Shown in pieces: positions 49,021 to 62,692 of a stretch of DNA of 64,000 nt (position 1 is its first letter; the number at the start of each line of letters is the position of its first letter). The notes under the pieces are model-generated. The model saw nothing but the letters and a program-made list of their open reading frames with translations, searched no databases and was not told the origin of the DNA. Origin of the DNA: Toxotes chatareus (Eukaryota; Chordata; Actinopteri; Toxotidae); assembly GCA_016801885.1 (NCBI GenBank), contig CM028888.1, positions 17,655,170 through 17,719,169 of the forward strand, written 5' to 3'. The translations under genes and the position numbers were made by a program.

Positions 49021-52000
49021 ACCAAATTTTGAATTGTATGCACATACAACTGGCATATCAGGACACAAGGGTGTGGTAACTGAAGATGGTAACATTTCCT
49101 TCATTCCTGAGAGGTTTCGATGAACAGAACTTGACTGTGTTGTTGTTGCCATTTCGGTTTGGTTGTGATTGTGTTATTCATGTGCTAAGTATTTTCCTCA
49201 CAGGGCCAGAGTTAACTTCAGCAGAAACATGTCATCCTATAAGATACAGTATATTAAGAGTATATTACTATATGAATATATTTATGCTATTCAGTACAGC
49301 ATTAAATATTATATGTTTTATACGACATAACCTCTACAGCATCGATGCAAATCTCTTGATGGGTAGAAAGCCGTAGACAAATAGAGAAACTAAACAAATT
49401 ATTAAACTAAGTGGCAACAATTCTAATTGCTCAGAAAAGTGTTACCAAGTTGTGAATTTGTAGATATTGTGAAATCAATTCCAATAGTTTTTGTGAATAT
49501 TGATATGTCACGTCATTTATTTTTACATCTGATAAGTACTGCTGTCTTACTTTCTGTAACACTACGTGTTATGGTATTTTAAAGACGTACAGTAGAGATA
49601 ATATTCATCCAGCTACTTACAAGATCAGTACCTTGTGTGCACTTTTCAAACCTAACTGTGAATTAGCAGCTGTCTGCAAACAGAGATGTACACACTGTGT
49701 TCTCTCTACTGCAATTTCACTGCATGTCCCTACACATTGAGATCTCAAAGACTTCCTACACAAAGACAGCTCCAGGAATTAGTGGACTTTGTGTTCTTGT
49801 TGGGAGGTTGCTCTCTATATGCTCAGTGACTGGACTCTGTATGTTGCCCTCTCTCGTTCATGTGCTTACTGTATGAGATGTAGCAAATGGAAATGGGGAT
49901 TAAAAGGACGTTGCATTTTATCTTGGAGTGACGCAGCCCCTTCTTGGTCACATTCAAGCCCCAAAGGTGCATATTCTCAACGCAGTGGACTCATCTGATA
50001 TTCCTTTAGAGGCGTATTTGAGAAGTATTTTGGTCTGATTCTTTGTGGCATTGTTGGGGCTGTGCATGTGAGTCATTTTGTTTGTGGTGTTTACACTGAC
50101 TTTTATTAGGGAAAAAAAAAAAAAAAAAATCGAGCAGTACAGTGTGAGGACATCCTATACATCCAATATATAGTTCAACATGTATATTAGGCATTTCCAT
50201 AAGCTCACTGTTCATACTGTATATCTAAAGCAACAACTGCAGTTACTTAATATTGATTGAATCCTACCCAGTAGTAATTAATTGTTCAAATGAAAATGTT
50301 ATTCCCAAAGGATCAGGATTTAAGAAATGATATGAAAGTTACTCATGGCTTCACACAGTAAAGATTCTGCTTTTGCAGTCCCTGACGTGTAAATATGTTT
50401 TAAGGCTGCACTGGTGTGCTGGTGGTGCTGCAGCCATTCACCTGGTTAACTGAGTAGGTAGAAACAGCAAATCCTCAAAGCCCTTCTCTATGAGAAACAT
50501 TCCTAACAACCTTGGTTTGTTTTGTTTTTTTGTTTGTTTTTTGTTTTTGCATCATCAATAACAGCAGCAACATCACTGTCTAAATCCAAGATTTAGCTGA
50601 GATGGAAAAGACAAAAATGGATCAAAGAATCATAAAAACCTGTACAGAGCAATGAACAAAGCTTTAGTGTGGATTTTACTCAGTAGTATGAATAAACAAG
50701 GCTGTGCTGTGGTCTACAGGCTTTGAAGGTTACTGTAGATGTCTGGCCCCAGTCCAGTCCTGACTGCCCTGTTGGTGCCTTCAACTGCACAGCAACACTA
50801 TTATGTTTAAAGCTAAAACACTTCATTTTTCTCAGCATGCCAGGGAAAATGAGCTTTCTTTCTTACCCCCACATGGACATATAAGGTTGTTTGGTTGCTA
50901 TGATAAATGAAACTATCCCTTGTGCATTTAGTAGCTATTGTTACACCAACTGTAGGACCTAATAGTGCTTTGTGTTTGTGAGCTGCGCCTTTGCTTTGCT
51001 TATCAGACATTTGACAATTTCATCACAATGACACTAAAGACGTTCAAATGCATATTTGGTTGAGATGAAGGCCATTTTTACTAGGGAAATAGATCTTTTG
51101 TACAAAATGTAGGATAGACTGAGAATAAGTGACTTAAATCTTCTGTAGATATCACTGAATTATCATTTAGTTGGCAGAAGATGATAATTTACAGTAGACA
51201 TATTCACAACGTGAACCACAACAGAACTAACATACATGTTACAAGGAGTAAAGAATACTATGAGAGGTAAAAATCAATGTTATCACCATATAGTCAGAGT
51301 AAAGTCAAAAACCTGGACGAAACAATCAGTGACAAAACACCTGAGATATAATACTATAAAACAAGCAGCAACCTGACATCAGAGAATGCCTGCTTTCATT
51401 TCAAGAAGATACCAAAATAAGAGTCATGTAAGTCATCCATGCATGAGAACAAAACTATAATGGATTTGTTTAAAGGTATAGTTTGTAAAACTTGTACAAA
51501 CTGATGACCTCAGTGTTTACGGTAGGCCAACGGACACTCACACTAACATGCAAATAGGGCTAATGCGCTTCTCTCTGTGACATTAAGTCAGTTTTGTGAA
51601 GAAAGGAATTCAAAGTTTCTTACTGGCGTGAAAACAGAACATTGCACTAAAGGAAGAAGTTGATGTCGGGTCTACACTGAGTTATGAGGGTGAGGCAGGG
51701 AAATCCTGTCAGACGTAAAAGATGCTCCCCCTTTGTTTTTAACGTGTTTACTGTGTCCACCTTTCTATTACTGGGACTACTGACAAACTATCTCCATGTT
51801 TTTGTCCAGGAATTGCTGTTCTTTACAGTGAATTAAAGATGAAGTGCTTTCATGTGTCTGTTAGTGTGACCGAGTGTTTGCTGAAATTCACGGCAGATTT
51901 CAGTTAATGAAAAACATTACAGGGAATACTGAAGCTCCCAGTAATGGTCTAGTCCACCAAAACCCCTCTCGGGGGAGTCTTCAATCTCACAGACATGCAG

Positions 52001-52137
52001 CTCTGCTCAGGGAACAACACCATTACACTGCAGCCAGCTGGGGGGCACTTGTGATGTAGTTCAAAAGGTGCAGAAACATTTCAGTCAGCCAACTCACGTG
52101 GAACGGATTTATTTGAATGCGGAGTGTACAAGGTCGA

Positions 52138-52156
52138 TTTTTTTTTTTTTTTTTTT
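52138..52156. repeat. T homopolymer
   Basis: A run of 19 T in the spacer between the two genes. Confidence 0.93.
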
Positions 52157-53964
52157 CGCCTCTCAGCCCTGGCTTTGCCATCTCCTGTGGGCAAACGCTA
52201 AGCAAGTTCAGGCACAGCACAAACTGAGCGACAATACTGAACGCCACCACAGCCTAATCACATGAGACAACCCCATACCAGATTATCTAGGATCCACTAA
52301 GAGCGGGACGACACCAGCTGCCATGTGGCCATTGCCTAACAAAGCACCTTCAAACATTGCAGGGAATGAATGATAATTCATTCAATGATGAAACGCATGA
52401 ATTCAATGATAATGATAATTGAGATGGAAAAATCTGAACCCATCAATCCAGCTGATACGCAGCAACAAGTAAAGACGTCAGCTGCTGCATGCAACAGATA
52501 ATTATTAACCAAAGCACTTTAAACTTGCACAAATTCAAGGCTAGAAGAGAATAATCTCTGTTCAAGTAACATTATGCAGTGTTGTTCAGCAGCTGATGAC
52601 CTTAAGTACGTTGATTTGAGTTTGAGTTGGCAATAAGTGCAGCAGCAGCTTAAACTGTAGAATACTCAGCACTTTAGATGTAATTATGATATAAACATTA
52701 ACCTGTTACCGTGAACTGAACTATTTCAGTAGTGCTGAGCTGAATATGAAGTCAGTGGAGAAAATGTGAATGTGACAGCCTTGCTTGTGCGTCAGAAAAG
52801 TCTCAGATTTGCCTTGGAGTTAATATTACAGGAGAATTATTCTGTCAATGGACTCTTGAGCAAGACAACAGCCACATTTCCATCCAGGAAGCCAACGGGT
52901 TTATTCTTTTAACCTCTGCTACATACCCTTCACAGGGAGCCAAGAGCAAAATCCTCCAAAACAACCACAACAAAGCAAAAAATAAATGAATTCAAATAAA
53001 AATAGCCACAAACCAAATAAAGCTCAATACAACACTTGTAACCATCTGAGTCATGTTGGAGGCACAAATGAGTGCTCATAACTTACATGTGTGTTAAATA
53101 AGTAGCTTGAAAGCATCATTATGCACCTGTCATCCAACAGCCAAAGGAAAAAGCCACAAAAACCTCTTTCACAATGAAAAACAATGCAATTACAGCACAC
53201 AGGTAAATGAAAACTGTATATTAGCAGAAATTAACAGCAAGCAGATGCCAAGAAAGTGCCCCACAAGTAGCTCTGTGGCAAGAAGAGCAAACAACCAGCA
53301 GACTCGGCAGCCATTTTGCCAAGAACACAAACAAATCAAACAGAGCAAATGCAAAACTCACATGTTGTTTGATAACACAAGTACCAAACACTTAGCTTAC
53401 CTGGCTGAGGGAAGTGAAGCTGTTTTACTCGGCATCTTAGCAGACAGGACAACGAGGACAATCCTCTCTCAACCTTGAACCCTGAGTCTGAGGCCAACAG
53501 GTGAGTCTCTGAATGGCAGCAGCACCTGCTGAGGGAGCAGCCAAACCTGGTTATTCCTCCACAAAACCGTCCTGAAGAAAAGAGTCACTTCCAGGTGAGC
53601 GCTTCAGTCACAGCAGTAGCCAAGCAAAAGAGTGTGAGAGGGCAGACATGAAAAGTTTAAATGGACCGCCTTCATCCAAAGGGTGCGTTTGATTTATATC
53701 ACAACAAACAGAACATGTCATGTGAACCGCAGCTAATCACTGAGCTAGCATGAAGGGTTCAGTCCATTAAATACACCATTTTCACTTTTAACTTGTCCCA
53801 GTAGTAAAAGCACAGGTGTTGATAATTACATTAAAGATGGCACCGTTGTGTTCAAGTACCAGCATCACTCACAGCCATCGTTAATTTTGTTATTTACACC
53901 TGTGAAACAATAAAATGACTGTAGAGTGCAAAAATATACTCAGTGAGCATGGACTAACTTGCGC

Positions 53965-54150
53965 CTACATTTACTCAAGTACTGTATTTAAGAGTAATTT
54001 TGAGGTGCTTGTATTTTATTTGAGTATTTCCCTTTTATATTTTTGTACATGAATACATGTACTTCACTATATTTCAAAAGGAAATATTTTCATTTTTACC
54101 CCACTACATGTATTTGTCCCACTTTGCCCCTTTTACCCTACTACATATAT
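53965..54150 (+). repeat. hAT-like non-autonomous DNA element of teleosts
   Basis: tttactcaagtactgtattt, aagagtaattttgaggtgct, tgtattttatttgagtattt, ttcaaaaggaaatatttt and accccactacatgtatt follow the pattern of an abundant fish hAT-type MITE (ACTCAAGTACTGTACTTAAG, then GAGGTACTTGTACTTTACTT). The copy is degenerate and clear terminal repeats were not seen. Confidence 0.6.
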
Positions 54151-57100
54151 ATACACTGAAAGTACCAAAAAAATAAAAGTGCTCATTACTCAGAATATGA
54201 GAATACTACAAGTATGTGGTTACCTCAGGATAACAGAGTAGTTTGCTCATGTTACCAGTTTAACTATTTCACTATCTGGGGACAACAGCTGATAATACTT
54301 GAGAAATTCTCCTTAAGTAAAACACTGAATGCAGGAATTTAAGTTGTAATGTGGTATTGCCACTTTTATTTCATTGGAGTCATTAATAGGCAAATTTTTA
54401 TTTACATTCCCAACTATCTCTCAAAGTCTAAGTGGACTAATTTGACCATCTCATTCAACTGCATGTAACTGTAAAACCACCTTCAAATATGACAAGAAGC
54501 TTATTAATCCAGGACATTAAAAGGTAAATAAATGTTTCCAATCAAGATAATAATAATACTGAGGACACTCCAAGACTCACAGTTACTAACACTGTTTAGC
54601 TAACAGCGTGCGTCACTGTCAACTCTTGTGTGATTTATTATGTACATTTTCCATGGACATCATATTCAAGTGCTGTCAACACATGCTCTAATACACTGTG
54701 TGGTGTGAAACTGGACTGTCTGCCATTTGTTTACTTTGTTTTCCCTCTAGGGCTCCTCTACTTTGATGACACCTTGTAATATTCGCACTAGCCTCGTTTA
54801 CTGAACCTCAGCTCGGCTTGGCAGTTTTTCACTGAAGGAGATACCACTTGCCCCCAGTTCTCGCTGCTTCTTTACGATTAGTTCAGGTACTGAAACCCTC
54901 CGGGCAGATACTTTGCCTGAAGGGTTTGTTCGGAGCAGATTTCTGTGGCTTTGTTGTTAATTAGGTTGCTTGTTTGGTGCACTAACGAAAATAACACTTG
55001 AATTGTTTCCATTCATGTCTGCTTTCTGCTGCTCCAGATACAGAAGTGTTAGATGATTTGTATTTACTGGAAAGTAGTGAGTGTTTATTGGAAAAATACA
55101 TTAGTGGAATCAACTTGCTGAAAAACATAATGAAACAGTCCATTATTAATAAGTAACCTATTATATTTAAAACAAATATTATGGTAGTATGATGAAGGAT
55201 AATAATAAATAGCAGTAGTACCTATTAGTGGCTAATGGACAATGTGTTATTAGTGACTTGACAGGTCCAAAAATCAAGGAGAGATTAGAACTATCTTATA
55301 GCAGCTATGTTTGGAGTGGAAGAAATAAGTCTTCCCCAGGCAGCCTTTTTGGAGGAACTGTGTGTTTTAGAGGACACACATTTGCTAATATTACTGTAGT
55401 TTCCAACGTTTCCCACTACATCCTACTAAAGAGTCAAATTTTACCTAATGGTGCCAACATTTCGGTTCTGGGTTATAAGGATTTAACCCCAGAGAACCAC
55501 AGAAGTACAGCTTTACTCAACATCTACAATTATTACACTGAGAGCAATTTATTTGTTCTGTACAAAATAGCCTGAAAAATAATTTGTTCTAAACTGATGA
55601 CTCATGGGACGTCCTGGTAGTATAAAGCTACTGTTGTGTAACGATGATATTCATTGATGTTAAATCTTAGCTGGGGTTTTGTTACATGCCATTGCCATGT
55701 CTCATTTCACTGTATAATGCATCACAATAAAGAAAACTATTAAAAAATAATCTTTACAAGCAACAGTTGCTTCAACAGGAAGTAACTGTTGTAAATGCCA
55801 TCTTTTACAACAAAGAAGCCCCTCTCTCGGATGAGTATGTTTGATGGGTTGTCATTTCACATGCTGCGGAAGAGATTGCCTCATAATCTCTGATGATTTC
55901 TCAAGCATACCAGAGCAGACAGACTGGTCTAAACATTACAGTGAGGCCATTCATCCGTCCTTCAGTTCTGATGCTGCACTCTGCCGCTGCTGGGACAAGA
56001 AAAGGCCCCATGGCTTCACACTATGGATGACTAACCAGTGGGTTTTTAAATAAATATGTTATGACCCGCAGATAACTTTACTTGGAGAAAAGTTTACTAG
56101 CATACTTACTTGCCCCCAGTAATGAGGACACACTGGAAACACACAGATGGGTGCTTGAACAAGACAAAGGTTACATGGGCGTCAATGGGACATCACAATG
56201 TTGTTGCTGTAATGTCACAGCTACAGATAGCTGCACAAAAATACAGTAAGTTCTCAATGTCTGAGGTACAGGACAGACAAAACAAGACTGGGAGATGTGA
56301 CTCCCAGTGTGACTCTACTGAAACCTCTGCAATTACTTAACATTCTTTCAACAAATGCAGGTTTAGAATCAGTGAGTTATTATGGGTCCAGTCGAAGCGG
56401 TAGAGCTGAATTTGGAATTGATTAAAAATCTGCCTCTACTCCGGGTTACTGTATCTCCAGGAGTTTAATTTTAAAGTCTACCTGTGATGTTCAGCTCGGG
56501 TTCGCATCGATTAGCGAGTTAAAATCGACTATGTTGGCATGTTTCTGTGGCTGTTCACAGACTTGACTGTTGTGGTACATTAGATTAGCTGTGGAGTGGA
56601 AAGATGCCCTGTAGTCAGTGTGGGGTATCCTCATGGATGAAACAACTCAACAGCTGTACTTGTCCTTGGAACGATGACCTAGCAGGCGAGGCAGAGGAGA
56701 CGTTTTATAAAGGTGATGAGAGAAAATGAAATACAGCATATTGTAGGTAATAAGAAAATGGACTGGTCCTGAATTTTAATATTTCCAGCTACTTGTGTGG
56801 CTTATTGGAATGGCTGGAGGATTAGATTGCAATAAGATGAATTACATTAACATATAACTCAGAAATATAGCTTCCTCTTTTTTCCCACGCACAGAAGACA
56901 TATTGTTCTTTGCTGGTCAGTGTTTGGACTGTGGCGTTCTCGGTTCTCTGTGACGTTTTTGTAATGCAGATTATGATGTGGTTCAGTGAACTATGCACAA
57001 ATTTCAGTTCTGATGGTGCCAACCTCTTCAGTTTGGGTTTTATTGTCTGTATGCCTAAAGTCAGCCTACATCGCATCTCCTGAGATGATACCCTGACATA

Positions 57101-58957
57101 CTTACCCATTCAACTCCCTTCCTCAAAGCCCCCCTACCTCCCCCTGGAGATGCATGGATGAGCAAGCTTATTCTCCTCTTGGGGTGTTCCCCATGCATGA
57201 CTGATGTTTAGATTAATATCCTTGACTGATTCCTGCTCTGCGGTGAGGAGAGGACTTGGCCTACCAGAGCACAGCCGCCCCCTCAGGAGTCCATTGATTT
57301 TCGCACTATTCTGACAAACACAGACCTTCCGGACCCACAAAATACTTTATTTGTTGTCCATTTAAATGCCATCCCCTCAGGCCCACATGTCCACATCTGC
57401 TTTTGTAAAATAGCTGTTTCTGTCCTTCACCTGTGTTGGTAAAACTGAGATCCCTCCCAGATATTCATGTTTACCACATCCTCTTTGGAATTAGGTGTTT
57501 AAATGTATTCATGCAAATGAAGGAAATACGCACAAATACAAATGTGACTGCTTCAAATATTTATCTATTTTGTTTTGTGATTTGGAGCCCTAATATAGAT
57601 GTAGCAAACCTAATATTCATGCTGTCCACACAGTAAAATGACTGAATCAATATTTAATAAGCAAAGTATAGAGCTTAACAGGCCAGAATTAAGCAAAACA
57701 AATTAAACAATAAAGAGTCTTAGTGAAATAAATGGAGTAAAAATTGAAATGAAAACAAAAAACTCAGCATGAACATTTACGTTAAATTTAAATGACTTGC
57801 ATTGATTTTTATATAGTGTGAGTTCCAAATGTGGTTTGGCAGCTGAACAGTGATTTTGGCTCCAGACTCTTGTATTTGTGGTGTGAAAATGGCCCTGTGA
57901 CAATAAAATACTGTTTGCAGCCTTTCATATGATTGCACATTAAACAGCTAAAGAGTCTAGAGCCATTTAAACAATTGATCTAAGAAGGTTAGGTTTTGCA
58001 ATGAAGTGGTGCTTTTTCAAATATCCTCCAAAAAGCCTCATGTGGAATGAATCCTAAAATCCACACAGTGAGGGAAAAATGGTAATATCGCCCCCTGCTG
58101 ACAGTTATAACACTGACTTGTCCTTTTGAAAGAGATTAAGAACTGTGCTGCAGTATGATTCAACTTCAAAATGAAAACTCATTTCATGAAGATAGAGATG
58201 GGTACATTCTGTGTCAGCTTTCATACCAAGTCCAGGCATAATCTTACAGTGTACACAACAGCAAAGTACAGACATTACAAACAGCACTGACAAGTGTGAT
58301 ACAGGATTTTGTGCATCTCTCTCTCTCTCTGTTTGTGTCAAACATAATCCATTTTATATTTGAACAAGAGGTTGAGTCAGTTGTGACGATGCTTGGCTCA
58401 TAATTTTTGCAGTATGGAGAGCTGGAGAATAAAAAACAGCTTTGAATCCTAATGCTTCGGTTGACTCTGAGCTTCAAACTTGACATGCAGTTCTGTATAA
58501 GCTTAACTTTTTTTTTTTCAGGGACAGTTTGTCTTTATTCTGGATATAAAAATCAGTCCTATCAGACCTAACCCAAATGTTATTACGGCATTGAAGAAAC
58601 ACAGAGATAAATGACAGTTGACATGAAATTGGCATTGTAACAAAGGTTAGGAATGTCGAAAAAATCCTGTCATCAACACTGCACAATAAATTTCATAAAA
58701 CACAAAAGAACAAAAATAAAAGTCTATGTTAACATGTGAGTGTAGAGCGTGACAAGTCATTTGCATAATATAGCACAATCAAACAAATCCCATGAAGTGG
58801 TTTTGACATGTGGGTGCAGTTACACTTGGTTTTTAGAGAATAAATGATCACAATTATGTTTTCCTCACTGGAGAAAACTGAAGCTAACGTTGAAAGTGAT
58901 AGCTTTTAGTGAGAGAGAGCTGTTGACCAGAAATATTGCATTCATATTTCTCCACAG

Positions 58958-59670
58958 ACACTCATCCTCCGCTTTCATTGCCTCCTGACAAACAGTGCTG
59001 GCTTGAACCTACATCAGCAAACCCAAAGTACATTAAAGAGTTTGAAAAAGAGTTTTCCTCCATGACTGAAGCTGTGCTGCTGTTCTTTCTCAGTCCTCTC
59101 AAACTTCAGCTAATTGACGTGTTACCACCAGACTCAAAGGGTCTTGATTTCAGTAAGTTGCTCCTAGTTCAGCATCTTGAGCCAGAAGACCGGCTCACTT
59201 TCTATCCCTCAGGATCACACGCTGGGAGGCCAGCTGACCCTCTTTCTGTTCCTCTCCACATCCTAAAGCAAGGCCTGGACTTTATAGCTGACTTTGGCTT
59301 GTAAACCGAGGCAGAGTATTTTCCCTTATGGGAGTCAAAGAACATACTATATTACCCTTTTAACAATGTTGAAAATGGCGTCAATTTTATTTTTCTGGGC
59401 AGCAAGTGTGGGAAAGAGTCTGCTGATGAGATAGTTTCCTTATCAAATGTCAGCGGGCTCTCTAACGCCTTGAACAGAGGCCTGATTCACCTCAGCGGCC
59501 TTTTTGGAGTCTTCCAGGTTTATCACTTTTCTGTGGCTATAATATCCCGTTGCTAATAATAGAATATGAGCCAAAATAACGTGACTGAGGTGGTCGCTTG
59601 TGACTGGCTGAACAAAGTCACACCACTCATATCCATGGTGACCCTTTGTCCACCTGTGTCTTAAATAGAA
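58958..59670 (+). pseudogene. Unidentified coding-like island with in-frame stops (pseudogene or decayed exon)
   Basis: After a plausible acceptor (atatttctccacag) one + strand frame runs through THPPLSLPPDKQCWLEP, FEKEFSSMTEAVLLFFLSPL, LQLIDVLPPDSKGLDFSKLL and LKQGLDFIADFGL to a TAA at 59302-59304. The same frame continues with equally coding-like text (TEAEYFPLWESK, NGVNFIFLGSKCGKESADEI, ALNRGLIHLSGLFGVFQ), then meets stops near 59553. Coding-like text resumes in another frame near 59577 (SQNNVTEVVACDWLNKVTPL) and ends at a TAA near 59664. This pattern fits one coding sequence broken by a stop and a frameshift. A possible donor is CAG/GTTTAT at 59518. I do not recognise the protein. Alternatives are the last exon of a live gene ending at 59304, or an old mobile-element ORF. 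Confidence 0.35.
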
Positions 59671-62149
59671 ACCTGTGGTTATATAAGTGACATGAGCCTT
59701 GAAAAGATAAGACTGTACTGGAGTGACCATCATCATCAAAGCTAAAATTATGTTTATCCACACAGGAATTAAAATAACAGGTTTGTATTGAAGTCTACTG
59801 AATAGTTTGGTACTGTGAGCACGCCCTCTCATTTTTGTTATATATTAATACATATATTAATTTTTAACTCACCCCTTTTCTTCTTGATGAATCATCTCTG
59901 TTCGCTTATCAGTGAATTATGTCATTAAGAAATTGTTTCATATAAAGCTCATCTTTTTTATACAATAACTTTGTGAGACTTTAAACTGATTACACAATCA
60001 GCCACAGTTTAGTTTTTTTTTTTTTCCCTCTACACCACCATTACAACCAAACCAGAATGCCATGTATTCCCTTACCGTGCATAGTTAAGCAGTTTTGGCC
60101 ACAATTACAACATTTCACCATGGAGTCATTTGCACTCAGAATGCTGGACTTGCTTTCAAACGGGCCCTGCACTACACAGAGTGCTCCACACAGCCCTACA
60201 CTAATGGAATTATGTCAGCGTGTGGTTATCTCAAAAACTGAGCACTGGCCAGCCAAAGCAGGCACTGTGGGGAAAACATTAGATGCATCCCAATGCTTTT
60301 TCACTTCTCCTATTTTCTCGTCCCTCACGGTTCCATGTCAGTCCATTCCCTGCACCCTTGTTTAATCCACTCCATCTCCCCTTCCGTGCTTGTGAAAAAT
60401 ATTTGCCATACTGAAGTGCATCCCAAAGCAATTAGTGTGGAGAGTGCATACGTTGCTGCCCCCTGCTATGATGGAAACACAATGCCAATTGAGCATGGAG
60501 GAAACTGGCTTACAAATGAGTTCTCTGTGGACTTTGATATTGGCAAGTACTTATTTTGTAATTCGCTTCAATGAGACTTTGATCCCTCTTCTTCAAGTGT
60601 AATGAAGTGATTTCAAAGGAGAAATTTGGGTCCCATCATGATCAAAATCATACAACCTATTGTTGTGGCCCTTGATCATTTTTGTCCATATTTTCTAGGA
60701 TACCTGTGATGCAATGACCTCCAGTTATGTTTTGGTGTCAAGTGTTTGTAAGGACAGTTGAAAAGTCTAATCAAGCGGAGGAGTGACATGTTAATGGCCA
60801 TGGTGATGGCTGTTTTCTTCTAGCAGTAATGAAGGTATCCCACAGTTACCAGTTCTTTTATTGGTTTAATTCTTAAAGAATTGCAGCATATCATGTATGA
60901 CTAAAAAAAAAAAATTTAGTTACCACAAGCAATCTCCCCAGTTATCCATTACTTTCATATTGATTTATGGTTATACTCACCAGTCATACCATCACTGTAT
61001 ACTTACCATAATTAAAGGGAACAGCTCAAGAAGAAGTTGAGATCCCTATCAAAGTCTGACCTCCATGAACTGTGCAGATAACAGATGCCACAGTGCCTTC
61101 AGGCCGAGATGGGGAGAGCAGGGAGGACACACACTGCTGCATGTTGATGATGAATGTACATTTTATGTACATTTGGTTGTAGTTTCCACATTGAAACTTG
61201 CTGGAATACTATGAGAGTTTGTTGTCATTATTTATGTGCTGAGTGAAGATGCATGATGGTTTAACAGGGTCTGAAATGTTCCCTTAATGCATAGTAGTAA
61301 CATCAGGCAATAAATAGTGCACTGAAAAAACTGTAACTGGCTTACATCAGTGATTCATAAACTTTATAAATAAATGGTAGCTAAAGACAGAAGGGAAATC
61401 ATTGCACAGAACTCTTGATAGGCCCCAACGCTCTCTTCTGCAAATCATTTTTATGTATTGCACTGAACCGAGTGACTCGCTTTACCACAGATGTTTCCCA
61501 GTGGAGAATTAAACCTTTCAACAAAATAATGCTATCATACAGTTTCTCATTACTAGTAGAGTGAAATTAAAGCAATAGTCGTGTCGCAGATGATCCCCTG
61601 TACTGCCGAAGCAGTGGAGGATCTGAGTAGAAACACTCCCATGTCTGCTTTCACTGGTAATAATTACTTGAACGCAACAGGAAACTTAGAAGATTACGGA
61701 GTTTTCATGAACGCACCATCCCCTAGCATCACATGTGTAGAGAGTCCTCCTTGGTAAGCTGAGATATTTTATACCCACAATATTGGCTCCCAGGCAGTGA
61801 ATAACGTGTGTTAAGTTAAGGTGATGCCTGCAGTAAATAAACATTTGCATTTGAACATTCGATAAAAGTCGGCATTGGCATCTGGCAATGTTGTTATACT
61901 CACGTTTGCGAACTGAGATGTTTAGTTGCATTGTACAGTTAATATCACTATCTAAATTTTTATGTGTGTACATGATTGTCGCCGTCTGAATTCAGCGAGT
62001 AATTAGCTAAGCTAATCAGCAAGCAGGGAAACTGTCCCCCTTTACTTGCTTCTTGAAGTTACTGGTACAGTTTTTTTGACACGATCATTTTTTCCCAATG
62101 AACCAGTGCCACCCAGTGTACCAGCTGTTCTCAGCCTGAGAGACTAAAC

Positions 62150-62678
62150 TCGGGATAAAAATAAACCCATATTCCCCTCTGTAGTTCAGCAAGGTAGGTT
62201 TGGTAGCTAAGCTAGCTACCTATCCGGTGTCGGCGCTGTTGCTAACACATGCTAACTCAACCCCCTAGCAAACTGAGTTGTAGCTTCATATGAGCACGTA
62301 GTCTGCGTGCTCGCTTGCTTCATATGATGCCGATGCCAATTTGAGTGCTCACGTTTGCTAGTTTAGTTGCTAATTATGTTGAGGGCGTGAAAGGGGAAAG
62401 AGAGGCTTGCTACTACCACTACCTCCGCCACTACCAGCAGCAGCTACGGATAGTTCTGACCACAGCTGCCTCCTGCTGCTAGCTGAAGTTCCTCATCCGT
62501 CAGTGGATGAGGTAGTTTTAGCTAGCTACAACGCACCAAGGCGGTGGATACATGTCTACCTCTGAACCACGAGACGAGCTACGAAAGGGAAATCTTGCAG
62601 TTCATGTTTCGCCAAGAAGTCAGTGTTACGTCTTTTATCCCATCTTGTTCGTATCTTTTCCAACACGAGAAGAGGAAC
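62150..62678 (+). promoter_or_regulatory. tmem164: tmem164 5' UTR and proximal promoter region
   Basis: This stretch directly precedes the tmem164 start codon and is richer in G+C and CpG than the flanks (cggtgtcggcgctg near 62224, cctccgccactacc near 62420). It has GCTAGC motifs near 62209, 62480 and 62515 and a 7-base inverted repeat at 62292-62312. No TATA box stands out. The boundary between promoter and UTR cannot be placed. Confidence 0.4.
62292..62312. other. Perfect 7-base inverted repeat flanked by 11-base direct repeats
   Basis: gagcacg and cgtgctc are separated by 7 bases and could form a small hairpin. The 11-mer gcttcatatga lies on both sides, at 62283-62293 and 62317-62327. It is located about 370 bases before the tmem164 start codon. 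Confidence 0.6.
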
Positions 62679-62692
62679 ATGTCCAGATATAA
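62552..62692 (+). promoter_or_regulatory. Upstream ORF overlapping the tmem164 start codon
   Basis: An ATG at 62552 opens a 46-codon frame plus stop (MSTSEPRDELRKGNLAVHV at its start) ending at TAA 62690-62692, 11 bases past the A of the tmem164 ATG and in a different frame. If the transcript starts upstream of 62552, ribosomes beginning here would bypass the main start, which would lower tmem164 translation. The transcription start is not known from sequence. Confidence 0.4.

Larger units (their letters stand above)
44901..62149. other. Spacer between gabra3 and tmem164, including the gabra3 3' UTR
   Basis: About 17 kb without a recognisable intact gene. Besides the probable 3' UTR it contains CA, ATT and ATTT tandem repeats, a hAT-like repeat (53965-54150) and a broken coding-like island (58958-59670). 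The open frames at 53107-53478 and 55228-55575 are long for AT-rich DNA but have no family match I know. Confidence 0.6.

Noticed and set aside
53107..53478. 123-codon + strand open frame
   Set aside because: Lys, Asn and Gln-rich text from A-rich DNA, without any recognisable motif.
55228..55575. 115-codon + strand open frame in the spacer
   Set aside because: It starts with GTG, has no family resemblance I know, and no clear splice signals; probably a chance frame, though a translated search would settle it.
59443..59832. 129-codon minus-strand open frame with hydrophobic runs
   Set aside because: The coding-like signal in this region is on the + strand; the minus frame is best explained as its shadow.
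60057..60574. Overlapping + strand open frames after the coding fossil (possible further exon ending at a GC-type donor near 60544)
   Set aside because: The text is less even, interrupted in every frame, and lacks a clear acceptor-donor pair; evidence too weak to call an exon.
62544..62678. In-frame N-terminal extension of tmem164
   Set aside because: It begins with GTG, is not conserved in style, and the MSRY start matches human TMEM164 exactly in position.
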